The notes under the pieces: generated by a model | Databases searched by the model: none | The model's input: only the letters and a program-made list of their open reading frames with translations | What the model was told of the DNA's origin: nothing | Program-made: the position numbers and the translations under genes | NCBI RefSeq assembly: GCF_000189255.1 | Contig: NZ_AEVS01000045.1 | Location: 62,001-126,000 of the forward strand | From: Vibrio brasiliensis LMG 20546 | GTDB taxonomy: Bacteria > Pseudomonadota > Gammaproteobacteria > Enterobacterales > Vibrionaceae | Length of the DNA stretch: 64,000 nt | Reading direction: 5' to 3' | Part shown: positions 9,365-19,343 of the stretch, in pieces | How the letters are laid out: each line of letters opens with the position of its first letter | Numbering within the stretch: the first letter of the stretch is position 1

Positions 9365-12300
9365 CTAACAAGCATCAATCGCCATTTTAACTCGCTTGTC
9401 TGATACTGGGTATGGGGTACCAAGTTGCTGGGCGAAGTAGCTAACACGAAGCTCTTCAATCATCCAGCGCACCTGTTTGACGTTATCAGGTACTGCGACA
9501 CCCTTAGGGATTTTGTTTAGCAGTTCTTTGTAATCGTTAGCAACGGATTCAATTTTCAGCATATGCAGGCGATCTTTGTTTGGATCGATTGGCAGTTTCT
9601 CCATCCGGCGCTCAATGGCCTTCATATAACGGAGAATATCTGGCAGACGCTTCCATCCACACTCTGTGGCGAATCCTTTGAAAATTAGCCCTTCGATTTG
9701 CGCCTTGATGTCCGACAGGGCAAAAGCCATCGTGAAGTCAATCTTGCCCTTCAGCTTCTTGTTGATGTTAAATGCAGTAGTAAGAATTGTCTCAACTTGC
9801 TGGGCAATTTCTACCACAGTGTCACCTAATTCAGCGCGAACATGCTCTTTAAGCTGTTCAAACTGTTCAGGCTGCCACACTAAACCGCCCTTCTCTTCAA
9901 TCAACTTATCTACACCACAAGCAATACAGTCATCAATCAGGTCGAGTACTTTACCGTATGGGTTGAAGTACAAACCGAGTTTAGACTTGTTCGGCAAGTT
10001 TGAGTGCAAATATTTAATCGGAGACGGCACATTAAGTAAAATCAGACGACGTTGACCCGCTTTCATCGCTGAAACCTGCTCATACTCAGTTTCGTACAGC
10101 TTGATTTCAACACTGTCTTTGCTGTCTACGATTGCCGGGTAGGCCTTAACGTCATAACCACCACGTTTCTGCTGGTACACCTTTGGCAGCTCGCCAAAAC
10201 TCCAGGTGTGTAACCCCTGCTGTTCAATATCATCATCAGCAACTTTCGACAGGGTTTCCTGAACCTTGTCTTTCAGGCTCTCTTTGAGCTCGTGGAGATC
10301 ACGATGCTCTTTGAGCTTGCGGTTACGATGGTCAACGGCACGATAAGTCACTTTCAGATGGTCTGGCACCTGGGCCAGGTTCCAGTCTTCACGCAACACT
10401 TCAACTCCAGTCATGCGGCGCAGCTCTTTTTCCAATGAATCCAGCAACGGTGCTTCAAACGGGGTTGAACGCGCTAAGAACGCGTCGGCGTAGTTGGGCG
10501 CTGGGACAAAGTTCTTACGTATCGTTTTAGGCAGTGATTTGATTAAACTCACCACCAGCTCATGACGTAAACCCGGGATCTGCCAGTCAAAGCCAGCGGG
10601 TTCCACCTGATTAAGAATTGGCAGAGGAAGATGAACCGTGACGCCGTCATTATCCTCACCCGGCTCGAACTGATAGCTCAGTTTGAGTTTAAGGCCATTC
10701 TGATGCCAGAAGTTAGGGTAATCCAGATCGGTTACGTGACTAGCGTCGCCCTTAAACAGCATCTCTTTTTCAAAGTTAAGTAACTCTGGGTTTTGCTTAG
10801 ATGCTTTCTTCCACCAGGTATCAAAATGTTTAGCCGATACGACTTCAGTACCAACACGTTGGTCATAGAAGTCAAACAGCTCATCATCATCAACCAAGAT
10901 GTCACGACGACGAGACTTGTGCTCCAGCTCTTCAACTTCCTGAAGTAACTTGCGATTCTGTCTGAAGAAGGCGTGCTTCGTTTCCCACTCCCCTTCAACT
11001 AATGCGCTACGGATAAAGATCTCACGGCTCACTGCCTGATCGATACTGCCGTAGTTAACCAGACGTTTTGGTACGATTGGCACCCCGTACAGCATCACTT
11101 TTTCGTGTGCCATTACCGCAGCGCGCTTCTTAGACCAATGTGGTTCGCTGTAGCTGCGTTTAATCAGATGTTTCGCCAGTGGTTCAATCCATTCAGGCTG
11201 AATCTTAGCGATAATGCGGCCCCAAAGTTTCGAGGTTTCCACCAGTTCTGCAGACATGATCCACTTAGGCTGTTTCTTAAACAGACCTGACGCAGGGAAA
11301 ATATGAAAACGGGCATTACGCGCGCCCTGGTAATCATTTTTCTCCTGATCTTTCATACCGATATGTGACAGCAGACCAACCAGAATCGCACTATGAACCC
11401 CCTGATAGCTCGCAGGTTCATCATTAAGTTTGAAGTCCATTTCGCGCATCGACTGATGGACCTGAAAATACACATCCTGCCACTCACGAACACGTAAGTA
11501 GTTAAGGTAATCCTGCTTACATTGCTTACGGAACTGGTTACCGGATAACTGCTTCTGCTGTTTCTGGATGTAATCCCACAAGTTAACAAAGGTCAGGAAG
11601 TCTGATTCTTCATGGAAGAAACGACGGTGTTTATCATCAGAAGATTGTTGCTTGTCGCTCGGACGCTCGCGCGGATCCTGAATGGACAGTGCTGAAGCAA
11701 TAATCATCAACTCTTTCAGGGCACCATATTTAGGCGCTTCAAGCACCATACGAGCCAGACGCGGGTCAATTGGCAAGCGCGCCAACTGACGACCCGTAGG
11801 CGTTAGACGTTTCTTAGGATCTTTGGCTTTCTCGTTAATAGCACCCAGTTCTTCAAGCAGGCGAACACCATCCTGAATGTTACGCTTATCCGGTGCCTCA
11901 ACAAATGGGAAGGCTTCAATGTCACCTAAGCCCAGTGCCGTCATCTGCAGAATAACTGAAGCCAGGTTGGTACGTAATATTTCCGGATCAGTAAACTCTG
12001 GACGTGAGTTGAAGTCATCTTCTGAATAAAGACGAATACAGATACCTTCTTCTACACGGCCACATCGACCTTTACGCTGGTTAGCACTCGCTTGCGACAC
12101 TGGTTCAATAGGCAGACGCTGTACCTTAGTACGGTAACTATAGCGGCTAATACGAGCCGTACCCGGGTCAATAACGTATTTGATACCAGGTACTGTCAGC
12201 GAGGTTTCTGCCACGTTGGTCGCCAGAACGATACGACGCCCGGCATGAGGCTGGAAGATTTTGTTCTGCTCGCCGGCAGAAAGTCGTGCATACAGCGGGA

Positions 12301-13288
12301 CGATTTCAGTGCTCTTTAAATTACGCTTACTCAGCGCATCTGCGGTATCGCGTATTTCACGCTCACCGTTCATAAAGATCAGAATGTCACCTAAGCCTTC
12401 ATCGCACAGCTCATCTACCGCGTCAAAAATGCCTTCTAACTGGTCGCGATCAACATCATCATCGCCACGCAGTGGACGGTAGCGAGTCTCTACTGGATAA
12501 GTTCGACCAGACACTTCGATGATTGGCGCGTTACTAAAGTGCTTAGAGAAACGCTCAGGATCGATGGTTGCTGAGGTAATGATCACTTTTAAATCAGGGC
12601 GACGCGGCAACAGCTCTTTAAGATAGCCAAGAATAAAATCGATATTCAGACTGCGTTCGTGAGCCTCATCGATAATGATGGTGTCGTACTGGTTTAGATA
12701 ACGGTCATGCTGAATCTCTGCCAGCAAAATACCGTCAGTCATGAGTTTAATCTGAGTATTTTCAGAGATCTGGTCGTTAAATCGAACCTTGTAGCCGACA
12801 AACTCGCCCAGCTTCGTTTCCATCTCTTCTGCAATACGATTGGCAACTGAACGGGCAGCAAGACGACGTGGCTGAGTATGACCAATTAAGCCATATTTAC
12901 CGCGGCCCAATTCAGCACAGATCTTTGGTAGCTGAGTGGTTTTACCTGAACCCGTTTCACCCGCAACAATCACCACCTGATTCTCTTCAATCGCCTTGGC
13001 AATATCATCTTTCTTCTGGCTAACAGGCAGGATCTCTGGGTATTCGATTGTCGGTGAGCAGAGGCCACGCTGCTCCGCCTCCATCATTGATTTAGCGATG
13101 TCGAGAGCGATCTCATCAAACACCGCCCCACGAGAGGCGTCTTTCTTAATTTTATTTGCCCCTGCAATGCGCTTACTCAAGCGGAAGCGATCACGCAACA
13201 TACATTCATTGAGGGCTTTACGTAACGTGGCCGCATTATTGGCTGATGCGTTCACATTGGTATCTTTTTCTGGCTGTGACGAAGTCAA
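9365..13288 (-). CDS. hrpA: ATP-dependent RNA helicase HrpA
   Basis: A 1307-residue DEAH-box helicase, the usual size of HrpA. Residues about 100-500 hold the helicase core: Walker A GETGSGKTTQLP, the DEAH box IIIDEAHERSLN, motif III ITSATID, and motif VI QRKGRCGR. They are followed by the HA2/OB region and the long C-terminal DUF3418 region that separates HrpA from the shorter HrpB. In E. coli HrpA acts on mRNA and helps rescue stalled ribosomes. Start MTSSQPEKD; the gene stands alone on the minus strand. Confidence 0.96.
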   Translation of the reverse strand: MTSSQPEKDTNVNASANNAATLRKALNECMLRDRFRLSKRIAGANKIKKDASRGAVFDEIALDIAKSMMEAEQRGLCSPTIEYPEILPVSQKKDDIAKAIEENQVVIVAGETGSGKTTQLPKICAELGRGKYGLIGHTQPRRLAARSVANRIAEEMETKLGEFVGYKVRFNDQISENTQIKLMTDGILLAEIQHDRYLNQYDTIIIDEAHERSLNIDFILGYLKELLPRRPDLKVIITSATIDPERFSKHFSNAPIIEVSGRTYPVETRYRPLRGDDDVDRDQLEGIFDAVDELCDEGLGDILIFMNGEREIRDTADALSKRNLKSTEIVPLYARLSAGEQNKIFQPHAGRRIVLATNVAETSLTVPGIKYVIDPGTARISRYSYRTKVQRLPIEPVSQASANQRKGRCGRVEEGICIRLYSEDDFNSRPEFTDPEILRTNLASVILQMTALGLGDIEAFPFVEAPDKRNIQDGVRLLEELGAINEKAKDPKKRLTPTGRQLARLPIDPRLARMVLEAPKYGALKELMIIASALSIQDPRERPSDKQQSSDDKHRRFFHEESDFLTFVNLWDYIQKQQKQLSGNQFRKQCKQDYLNYLRVREWQDVYFQVHQSMREMDFKLNDEPASYQGVHSAILVGLLSHIGMKDQEKNDYQGARNARFHIFPASGLFKKQPKWIMSAELVETSKLWGRIIAKIQPEWIEPLAKHLIKRSYSEPHWSKKRAAVMAHEKVMLYGVPIVPKRLVNYGSIDQAVSREIFIRSALVEGEWETKHAFFRQNRKLLQEVEELEHKSRRRDILVDDDELFDFYDQRVGTEVVSAKHFDTWWKKASKQNPELLNFEKEMLFKGDASHVTDLDYPNFWHQNGLKLKLSYQFEPGEDNDGVTVHLPLPILNQVEPAGFDWQIPGLRHELVVSLIKSLPKTIRKNFVPAPNYADAFLARSTPFEAPLLDSLEKELRRMTGVEVLREDWNLAQVPDHLKVTYRAVDHRNRKLKEHRDLHELKESLKDKVQETLSKVADDDIEQQGLHTWSFGELPKVYQQKRGGYDVKAYPAIVDSKDSVEIKLYETEYEQVSAMKAGQRRLILLNVPSPIKYLHSNLPNKSKLGLYFNPYGKVLDLIDDCIACGVDKLIEEKGGLVWQPEQFEQLKEHVRAELGDTVVEIAQQVETILTTAFNINKKLKGKIDFTMAFALSDIKAQIEGLIFKGFATECGWKRLPDILRYMKAIERRMEKLPIDPNKDRLHMLKIESVANDYKELLNKIPKGVAVPDNVKQVRWMIEELRVSYFAQQLGTPYPVSDKRVKMAIDAC

Positions 13289-13383
13289 AGCGTTTCCTAT
13301 TATTCTATCTCAATCAAAAACGCGCGGATTGTATCACATAACTTGCCCGCAAGCTTACACCACTCTGTTCTACAAAGGATTTA

Positions 13384-14316
13384 CTACCGAGTAAGACAAG
13401 ATGAATGTTCGATCCAATCACTGTGTTGATGCTGAAACTGATTTAACCAATTATCCGCAGCCTGATCTAAGGTCTGATTTTCGTTGTCTATCAGTAGCGA
13501 AGCCGTAGCGATATGTTGACTGGATAAAGTAAAGGAGGAAACGATATCAAAAGCACAAGCAGACTTAGTTCTCAGTTGGTTGGAAATAGCGGTTTTTAGC
13601 CAGGCACCACGTGGATTACCACAGTCCCACGTATATTTGCTGTTTACTCCCCAGGAAGGGTCTAACTCACACGCTTCATCGTAACGGGGAAACTCGACAA
13701 ATGAGCCGGGATACTTGGCTTCAACCCAATTGGGAGTCCAGTTATAGATCAACAGGGGTTTTTGCTTTGCAATATAGTCGCGCAGTTTTCTATTTATCGC
13801 GTCACCGTCTTCCAGCACCTCCACACGATAATTGAGCCCAAGTGCCCGTATTTTTGCAGCATCCGGTTTTTCCCAGGGACCGGAGTAGTAAACACCACGT
13901 TCGGAGTCCTTGTAGCTAAACAGGTGCGCGCAATTCTTTAAAGCTTCCCAGTTTGGCAAACCGGGACAGAGAGCTTCCACGTAATCGGGATACCACCACT
14001 CTTCCCGAGTCTCAACATTATGCACTGTTCCCTGCTGAATAAACCCTTTGGCAATCATCTCATCGTATTTGGGCCCCATAGAGCCCTGCCACACTTCGAC
14101 CTGGACATCTGCTTCACCCTGCGCCAACTTGTACCATTGCACCTGAGACGAAGCATAGACAATCTCTACCTCGATACCTTGCTGCTCTAATAATCTTCCC
14201 AGCGCCTTGGTAATCACTTGCTGGCTGCCCCAGTCTAAGGAAAGCAAGCGTACAGGTTCTGCGTCGACGCTAAAAGCAACGACCAGACTACCTAAAAGCA
14301 GTGACTGCCGAATCAT
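13384..14316 (-). CDS. Glycine betaine/choline-type periplasmic binding protein
   Basis: A 310-residue substrate-binding protein of the OpuAC/ProX class, with a signal peptide at residues 1-19 (ending VDAEP). The LSLDWGSQQVITKALGRLLEQQG opening, EVWQGSMGPKYDEMI and KPLLIYNWTPNWVEAKYP are typical of quaternary-amine binding proteins, where tryptophans line the ligand pocket. No permease or ATPase gene is adjacent, so it is an orphan and must share a transporter encoded elsewhere or serve another role. Ligand is inferred from family only. Confidence 0.78.
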   Translation of the reverse strand: MIRQSLLLGSLVVAFSVDAEPVRLLSLDWGSQQVITKALGRLLEQQGIEVEIVYASSQVQWYKLAQGEADVQVEVWQGSMGPKYDEMIAKGFIQQGTVHNVETREEWWYPDYVEALCPGLPNWEALKNCAHLFSYKDSERGVYYSGPWEKPDAAKIRALGLNYRVEVLEDGDAINRKLRDYIAKQKPLLIYNWTPNWVEAKYPGSFVEFPRYDEACELDPSWGVNSKYTWDCGNPRGAWLKTAISNQLRTKSACAFDIVSSFTLSSQHIATASLLIDNENQTLDQAADNWLNQFQHQHSDWIEHSSCLTR

Positions 14317-14412
14317 AACGCCTCCTGCAATTTCGATACGACCAGTTATTATCTTTTATACGTTAAAGAATAGGTGAAAGTGCATTGGAAGAGGAGAAAT
14401 CGTTTGTAAGTA

Positions 14413-14440
14413 GTCTGAGCGACAAAAGGGTCGCTCAGAC
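14413..14440 (-). repeat. Hairpin after the MipA/OmpV-like gene
   Basis: A perfect 11-bp stem, GTCTGAGCGAC and GTCGCTCAGAC, with a six-base loop lies nine bases after the stop of the gene ending at 14449. No T run follows, so it may end or protect the transcript's 3' end without being a standard terminator. Confidence 0.6.
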
Positions 14441-14448
14441 AGGAGGGA

Positions 14449-15774
14449 TCAGAAGTCTATTTGCACATAGAGGGTATTGTAGTTGCTACCACCTTTGATT
14501 CGACCGTACTGTGATGCTTTTTCGAAGATAGCGCTACGATGATGTAACGAGTAGCCGAACCACACCTTGTCTAAATCGCGGTTATTAAGCAGGTCACCGA
14601 CATTGATATCAAATGAGAAATCCAGGTAATTTAGGTAGTTACTTGGCGTGTAACCTTTCGACTTCATCTCTTCATGCTCGACATAAGTAAAGCTGTCGAT
14701 ATAAGAGATACCTTCAGCGACACCAAAACGCCACTTGGTTGGCCAGTCTATGGTGTAATAAGCTTTAATCGCCGCAACATACTCAGTCGCTGATGATTGC
14801 ACCTCAGAGGACCAATGGTGCACGATCCCCGGAGTGAAATAGATGTCCAGCGGTATACCAAACAGCTCGTCCGTTAACGGATGACCATAAAACAGTGACG
14901 TTAACTGATTATTGTAGGGATCTTTTTCACTATTGAACTTCATGATGTCGCCAATATTAGATGGCGTTGCCCAGCCGTGAGCAACCCTCATATAGCGCTT
15001 ATTAGTCAGTTCAGATTTGGGTGCCTTGGTTTTATCGTTGAAGAAACCAAAGCCAAGATATACTTCACCCTGATAGCGATCTTCGATAGCGGATGAGTTA
15101 TAGGCGTTGTTGTCCAAACGAGTAACACTGGTTGCCCCAAGCAGATACAAGTTGGAGTAAACATGATAACGGGCACTGACCCCAAGATTGATATCAACAC
15201 CTGCACTAATTCGCTCATTGGTCAGGCTCGAAAACGCATAGTATTCGCTGTTAAAGTCAGCCCCTTTGTAACGTGCCGTCAGGTGAGGGTTTAGCTCCCA
15301 ATCTCCAAATTCATATTGACCTGACACCGTCAGATTAGCGTGAAAACGTGAATCTGAATCGGTCATCAACTCACTGTCGAGATGCCATTGAGGATCGATT
15401 TGATATCTGAGCTGAGCACCAAAATCAAAAGTATCGCCTTGAAGCGCATTTTGCTCCGACGCCGGAATATCAACAAAGCGCAGTCGCATCAGAGCATTAA
15501 GCTGATACTTTTCATCATCTGAGGCATACAAGTATGCTCCGCCTTCTAAGCCATCAACAAAGAAATGCTCATTGTTAAAATACATCAGAGGAACGAAGGT
15601 GCTGACGGTCTGATCACCACTTTGAGTATCAAAGGGAATAGACGCCATGCGATATACCGCTGCTATCCCCCAGTCCTGTTCACCCAGAGTGGCTTTTTCT
15701 TCGGCCAGTAACTCAACAGGTGTTAATCCACCAACCATAACAGCCATGGCTGTCAGACGTTTTTTTAGTGCCAT
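14449..15774 (-). CDS. MipA/OmpV-like outer-membrane barrel protein
   Basis: A 441-residue exported protein. From the start at 15774 (MALKKRLTAM) there is a signal peptide ending near LLAEEK; an upstream in-frame start at 15804 gives a less normal leader. The rest is a run of amphipathic strands typical of an outer-membrane barrel. The end, with WFGYSLHHRSAIFE, GGSNYNTLYVQIDF and a terminal phenylalanine, resembles the long MipA/OmpV group. Function in this group is not established. Alternative: another uncharacterised barrel family. Confidence 0.6.
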   Translation of the reverse strand: MALKKRLTAMAVMVGGLTPVELLAEEKATLGEQDWGIAAVYRMASIPFDTQSGDQTVSTFVPLMYFNNEHFFVDGLEGGAYLYASDDEKYQLNALMRLRFVDIPASEQNALQGDTFDFGAQLRYQIDPQWHLDSELMTDSDSRFHANLTVSGQYEFGDWELNPHLTARYKGADFNSEYYAFSSLTNERISAGVDINLGVSARYHVYSNLYLLGATSVTRLDNNAYNSSAIEDRYQGEVYLGFGFFNDKTKAPKSELTNKRYMRVAHGWATPSNIGDIMKFNSEKDPYNNQLTSLFYGHPLTDELFGIPLDIYFTPGIVHHWSSEVQSSATEYVAAIKAYYTIDWPTKWRFGVAEGISYIDSFTYVEHEEMKSKGYTPSNYLNYLDFSFDINVGDLLNNRDLDKVWFGYSLHHRSAIFEKASQYGRIKGGSNYNTLYVQIDF

Positions 15775-15892
15775 TTTTAGTCCAAAAGTGACGAAGAGAG
15801 CCAAAATCTAACCAAACAATAAAGTTATTACTTATGTTTATTGGTAAATCGTCGTTAAAATATCAATATATGATCTACGAAATCAAAATATT

Positions 15893-16258
15893 GTGAAAGC
15901 ATCTGAACTAAAAAGTTTACTCGATTCTCTACCTGAAGGTAGTGACCCTGACATAGTAACAGGCGAAGTCTGGTTACCAGAACGCCTGCTAAGCACGTCT
16001 CAAGACCAAGATATGATGTTTTTGCATTTCGACACCGCTCCTGAAGAGACTCAGGGAGAAGAGGAAGGACGTGGCTTTGTCGAACATGAAGTAGCGATGA
16101 TTCGCCATCGCTTTGAACAGATCCTTGAAGAAAGTTCTGATACCAAAACAAAAGCAGATGCAATGCTGGCTCTTTTTCTCATGGGTCATGAACTTTCTAG
16201 CTCAGACATCATCGAAATACTCGAAGATCCTGAAGTTCCTGAGCCCCCAACTGAGTAG
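15893..16258 (+). CDS. Acidic small protein before the PhoD-like gene
   Basis: A 121-residue cytoplasmic protein starting with GTG. It is strongly acidic (EETQGEEEGRG, EDPEVPEPPTE) and has no membrane segment or known motif that I recognise. Its stop lies three bases before the start of the phosphatase gene, so both are almost surely co-transcribed and perhaps functionally linked. Minus-strand reading frames overlap it but have no context. Function unknown. Confidence 0.65.
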   Translation: MKASELKSLLDSLPEGSDPDIVTGEVWLPERLLSTSQDQDMMFLHFDTAPEETQGEEEGRGFVEHEVAMIRHRFEQILEESSDTKTKADAMLALFLMGHELSSSDIIEILEDPEVPEPPTE

Positions 16259-16261
16259 TAC

Positions 16262-18163
16262 ATGAACAACAAAATACCTTTTCTCATTGCCGGACCGATT
16301 TTACGTAAAACCACCGCCAGCGAGCTGGTGTTCTGGCTGGTCACCAGTGAACCACTGCAGGGCACATTTGAACTCAACCTTGAACCGCAACAAGGGCAGA
16401 TTTATAGTCAGGATCTCAGTCGTTGTACACAACTACAAATTGGAACCCGTTGCTATCTCACTCTGGCGCAGTTTTCAGGTCAGTTTCCAACTAACGTTGC
16501 CCTTAGTTATCAGTTCCATACTCAACATGGACCTATAACCGAGCTGTGCCCTAACCTGCTTTATGGCGATGAGCTGGCTCCGACGATTCGCATATCAACC
16601 AAAGCCGATTACATTCTTCACGGCTCATGTCGTAACCCTCATCATCCAAGTAAAGATGCGCTGGTTGCTGCGGATAACAAGGTTGCAGGTCAAGAATTAC
16701 AGCAACGTCCTGATATGCTGATGATGAGTGGTGACCAAATCTACGCAGACCACGTAGCCGGACCAACGTTGGATGCAATTATTCAAACTATTGAGTTACT
16801 TGGGTTACCAGACGAGCGCTTCGACCAGGCCCCCTTTGCTTCTGGGCTGGAGTTATTTGCTCACCCTGACTGCTACTATGGCAGGGATAAACTGCTGCCC
16901 CACTATGTCGATGACGGTAGTTGGCTGACGAAATTGTTCCCTCATCGCAATGCACCGATCTTCAGCTCTCGCGAGGCAGAAAATCATCTGGTGACCTTCT
17001 CCGAGTTTTTCGCCATGTACCTGCTGGTCTGGTCTCCAACACTGTGGCCTTGCCTCAACCTCGATAACTTGCTCGATAAAGGCTTCTCTCATGGTGGCAG
17101 TACTATATCGCCAAAGTTTCAACAGCTGTGGCGTGAGGAAAAGACCATCATAGAACAGTTTGTCGCTGGTCTGCCGCAAGTACAGCGTCTGTTTGCTCAT
17201 ATTCCGACCTACATGATTTTTGATGATCATGACATCACTGACGACTGGAATCTTACTGTCGGCTGGGAAAAGGCGGCCTACAGTAATCCACTCTCTAATC
17301 GCATTATCGGTAATGGTTTAATCGCCTATTGGCTGTGTCAGGGATGGGGCAATGAACCGGAGAACTTTAATCAAGAATTTCTTGATGTTGCAACCCGCTT
17401 TATTGAACATCCGGAAAGTCAGACTCAGGATGACTTCATCCGTTATCTTTATACCTTTGAGCGCTGGCACTACACCATTCATAGCTCGCCAAAAGTGGTG
17501 GTGCTAGACACCCGTACCCGACGCTGGCGTTCGGAATCGCGGATGAACAAACCGTCTGGCTTGATGGACTGGGAAGCATTAATTGAGTTTCAACATGAGT
17601 TAATGCACCAGGACAAAGTGGTTGTGGTTTCAGCAGCGCCTATGTTTGGTGTAAAAGTCATTGAAGCGTTACAAAAAGCAGCCACTATCGTCGGACAACC
17701 ATTGGTCATTGATGCAGAAAACTGGATGGCGCATCCGGGCAGTGCTAACACGCTGCTGAGTATTTTTACTCACACGAAAACGCCTACCAACTTCGTCATT
17801 CTGTCAGGCGACGTGCACTATTCGTTTGCCTATGACATCAAACTAAGATTCAGACGTAACAGCCCGAACATCTTCCAGATAACCTGCAGCGGCTTTAAAA
17901 ACCAGTTCCCAGAACCGTTATTGGCAACATGTGACCACGCAGACCGATTGCTATACTCTCCTCGCTCTCCGCTTAACTTCTTAACTAAGCGTAAGCGACT
18001 AAAAATCAAAAAGCGCGATCCAGATACTCCCGGCGTGCGTAGATTAGTTAACACCAGTGCTGTAGGTGAGCTAAAACTCGATGACCATGGTAAGCCATCA
18101 AGAGTTTCAATACTGACTGGTGAAGGGGTTGAATGGGACTTTCCAGCGATAAAAGAAAAGTAA
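16262..18163 (+). CDS. PhoD-like metallophosphatase
   Basis: A 633-residue protein with the metallophosphoesterase core of the alkaline phosphatase D family. Metal-binding blocks are visible in order: MMSGDQIYADH near residue 157, MIFDDHDITDDWN near 320 and ILSGDVHYSF near 515. The YLLHGSCRNPHHP-like block (residues 119-130) opens the domain. There is no signal peptide, so unlike Bacillus PhoD it is probably cytoplasmic. The first 100 residues form a separate, probably beta-rich domain. Substrate unknown. It is co-transcribed with the acidic protein upstream and probably with terB downstream. Confidence 0.8.
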   Translation: MNNKIPFLIAGPILRKTTASELVFWLVTSEPLQGTFELNLEPQQGQIYSQDLSRCTQLQIGTRCYLTLAQFSGQFPTNVALSYQFHTQHGPITELCPNLLYGDELAPTIRISTKADYILHGSCRNPHHPSKDALVAADNKVAGQELQQRPDMLMMSGDQIYADHVAGPTLDAIIQTIELLGLPDERFDQAPFASGLELFAHPDCYYGRDKLLPHYVDDGSWLTKLFPHRNAPIFSSREAENHLVTFSEFFAMYLLVWSPTLWPCLNLDNLLDKGFSHGGSTISPKFQQLWREEKTIIEQFVAGLPQVQRLFAHIPTYMIFDDHDITDDWNLTVGWEKAAYSNPLSNRIIGNGLIAYWLCQGWGNEPENFNQEFLDVATRFIEHPESQTQDDFIRYLYTFERWHYTIHSSPKVVVLDTRTRRWRSESRMNKPSGLMDWEALIEFQHELMHQDKVVVVSAAPMFGVKVIEALQKAATIVGQPLVIDAENWMAHPGSANTLLSIFTHTKTPTNFVILSGDVHYSFAYDIKLRFRRNSPNIFQITCSGFKNQFPEPLLATCDHADRLLYSPRSPLNFLTKRKRLKIKKRDPDTPGVRRLVNTSAVGELKLDDHGKPSRVSILTGEGVEWDFPAIKEK

Positions 18164-18240
18164 GGTTTATGTAAAGCCTCTTGTCATTGCCTCTGTTCGT
18201 CACTATCTATAACAGTAGAGAAGAATTTGAGGCAACGACT

Positions 18241-18690
18241 ATGTTGAATTCCATTACCCAACTGTTCAAACAACTCCTCGACGGCCAGGACCTTGGTCAC
18301 CACACAGCTTCAGACCCAAGCCTGGCAATAGCCTGTTTGCTTTGTGAAGTTGCCGGAGCAGACCATCAGGTTGACGTTCAAGAGCAGCAAGCTAAGCGTC
18401 ACCTGCTCGAAAAACTCCTTACTCTTGATGAAAGTCAGGCAAACAACCTGTTAGCAAGAGCAGAGCAAAGCCGTCAAGACGCATCATCACTGTATGAGTT
18501 CACCACCCAGCTTCGGGAACTGAGTCAGGAGAGTCGTTTTGATTTGATTCAGGCGATGTGGCAAGTCGCAAATGCGGATGGAGAGATAGACCCGTTAGAA
18601 GATGCTGTGATACGTAAAACCGCAGAATTACTCTATGTCGATCATAGTGAGTTCATCCGCGCAAAACTGTCAGTGACCGACCAGAAATAA
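18241..18690 (+). CDS. TerB-like protein
   Basis: A 149-residue helical cytoplasmic protein of the TerB (tellurite resistance) fold. The pattern of acidic metal-site-like stretches is CEVAGADHQVDVQE in the first half and WQVANADGEIDPLED in the second, each followed by an arginine/lysine-rich helix. TerB proteins bind calcium-like ions and often sit with membrane stress genes. The start at 18241 is supported by GAGG at 18229-18232; an upstream TTG at 18181 is less likely. No other ter genes are nearby, so a tellurite role is not implied. Confidence 0.8.
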   Translation: MLNSITQLFKQLLDGQDLGHHTASDPSLAIACLLCEVAGADHQVDVQEQQAKRHLLEKLLTLDESQANNLLARAEQSRQDASSLYEFTTQLRELSQESRFDLIQAMWQVANADGEIDPLEDAVIRKTAELLYVDHSEFIRAKLSVTDQK

Positions 18691-18691
18691 T

Positions 18692-18712
18692 AAAGGGAGC
18701 CAAGCTCCCTTT
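18692..18712. terminator. Convergent terminator between terB and the exonuclease gene
   Basis: Stem AAAGGGAGC with GCTCCCTTT and a three-base loop, placed between two convergent genes. The A/T-rich ends suggest use in both directions. Confidence 0.75.
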
Positions 18713-18724
18713 GTGGTTCTGATA

Positions 18725-19255
18725 TCACAGCATGGTCAAGGCCAGTTTGGCGAGGTTATACGCGTCAACGTAACCTGAATGTTGACGACCTTCCCACTCA
18801 ATACCCTTGCTTTCCTGCGCCGCTTTATGACCGATGCGTTTGTCTTTTAAACGGTTCTGGATACGATATAGCGTCGCAAGGTTGATGAACTCATTAAAGG
18901 GCATATCAATCCCTTTTGCCTGACACTCTTCACGTAGCACCCGATCATCGCGCCCCCAGGCAGCATAGATTTTGTTTGCTCCACCGAAGTTTTTTACCAT
19001 CGACTTAATCACTTCAGCCAGTGGACGACCTTGCTTTTCAATCTTACGCGGGGTGATTCCGGTCAATTGAGAACAGAACAATGACACCTCATCGTGCTCT
19101 GGTTTTACGTAGTATTGGGCGCGTTTGACGATCTCACCACTAACAAGATCAATTTCTGCAAGCCCTACTTCGATTATTTCGCCAGTGGTACCGACACCGT
19201 TTTCATTCCAACAGCACATTTCCAAATCGAAACAAACAACACGGTTATGGTTCAT
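18725..19255 (-). CDS. DEDDh 3'-5' exonuclease
   Basis: A 176-residue exonuclease of the RNase T/DnaQ fold. The three ExoI-III motifs are VVCFDLEMCCW near residue 10 (D and E), AAWGRDDRVL near 100 and HSGYVDAYNLA near 160, the last giving the DEDDh histidine and final aspartate. Sequence flow (TGITPRKIEKQGRPL) resembles the KapD/ERI1-type single-domain enzymes. Substrate, RNA or DNA, cannot be judged. Transcribed convergently with terB. Confidence 0.85.
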   Translation of the reverse strand: MNHNRVVCFDLEMCCWNENGVGTTGEIIEVGLAEIDLVSGEIVKRAQYYVKPEHDEVSLFCSQLTGITPRKIEKQGRPLAEVIKSMVKNFGGANKIYAAWGRDDRVLREECQAKGIDMPFNEFINLATLYRIQNRLKDKRIGHKAAQESKGIEWEGRQHSGYVDAYNLAKLALTML

Positions 19256-19343
19256 GGTTCGCCTTTGTTGACAATATTGTGAAAGCGCAAAATTCTACAT
19301 CAGAAATAGTGAAAACTCGACTGGTTCACGGTCAACTGTTCAG

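Noticed and set aside
10732-12482. Several small frames inside hrpA on both strands
   Set aside because: All lie in a well-conserved helicase gene and have no start signals or similarity.
15855-16189. Minus-strand reading frames opposite the 121-residue acidic protein
   Set aside because: No ribosome site, family or operon context; the plus-strand frame is coupled to the phosphatase gene.
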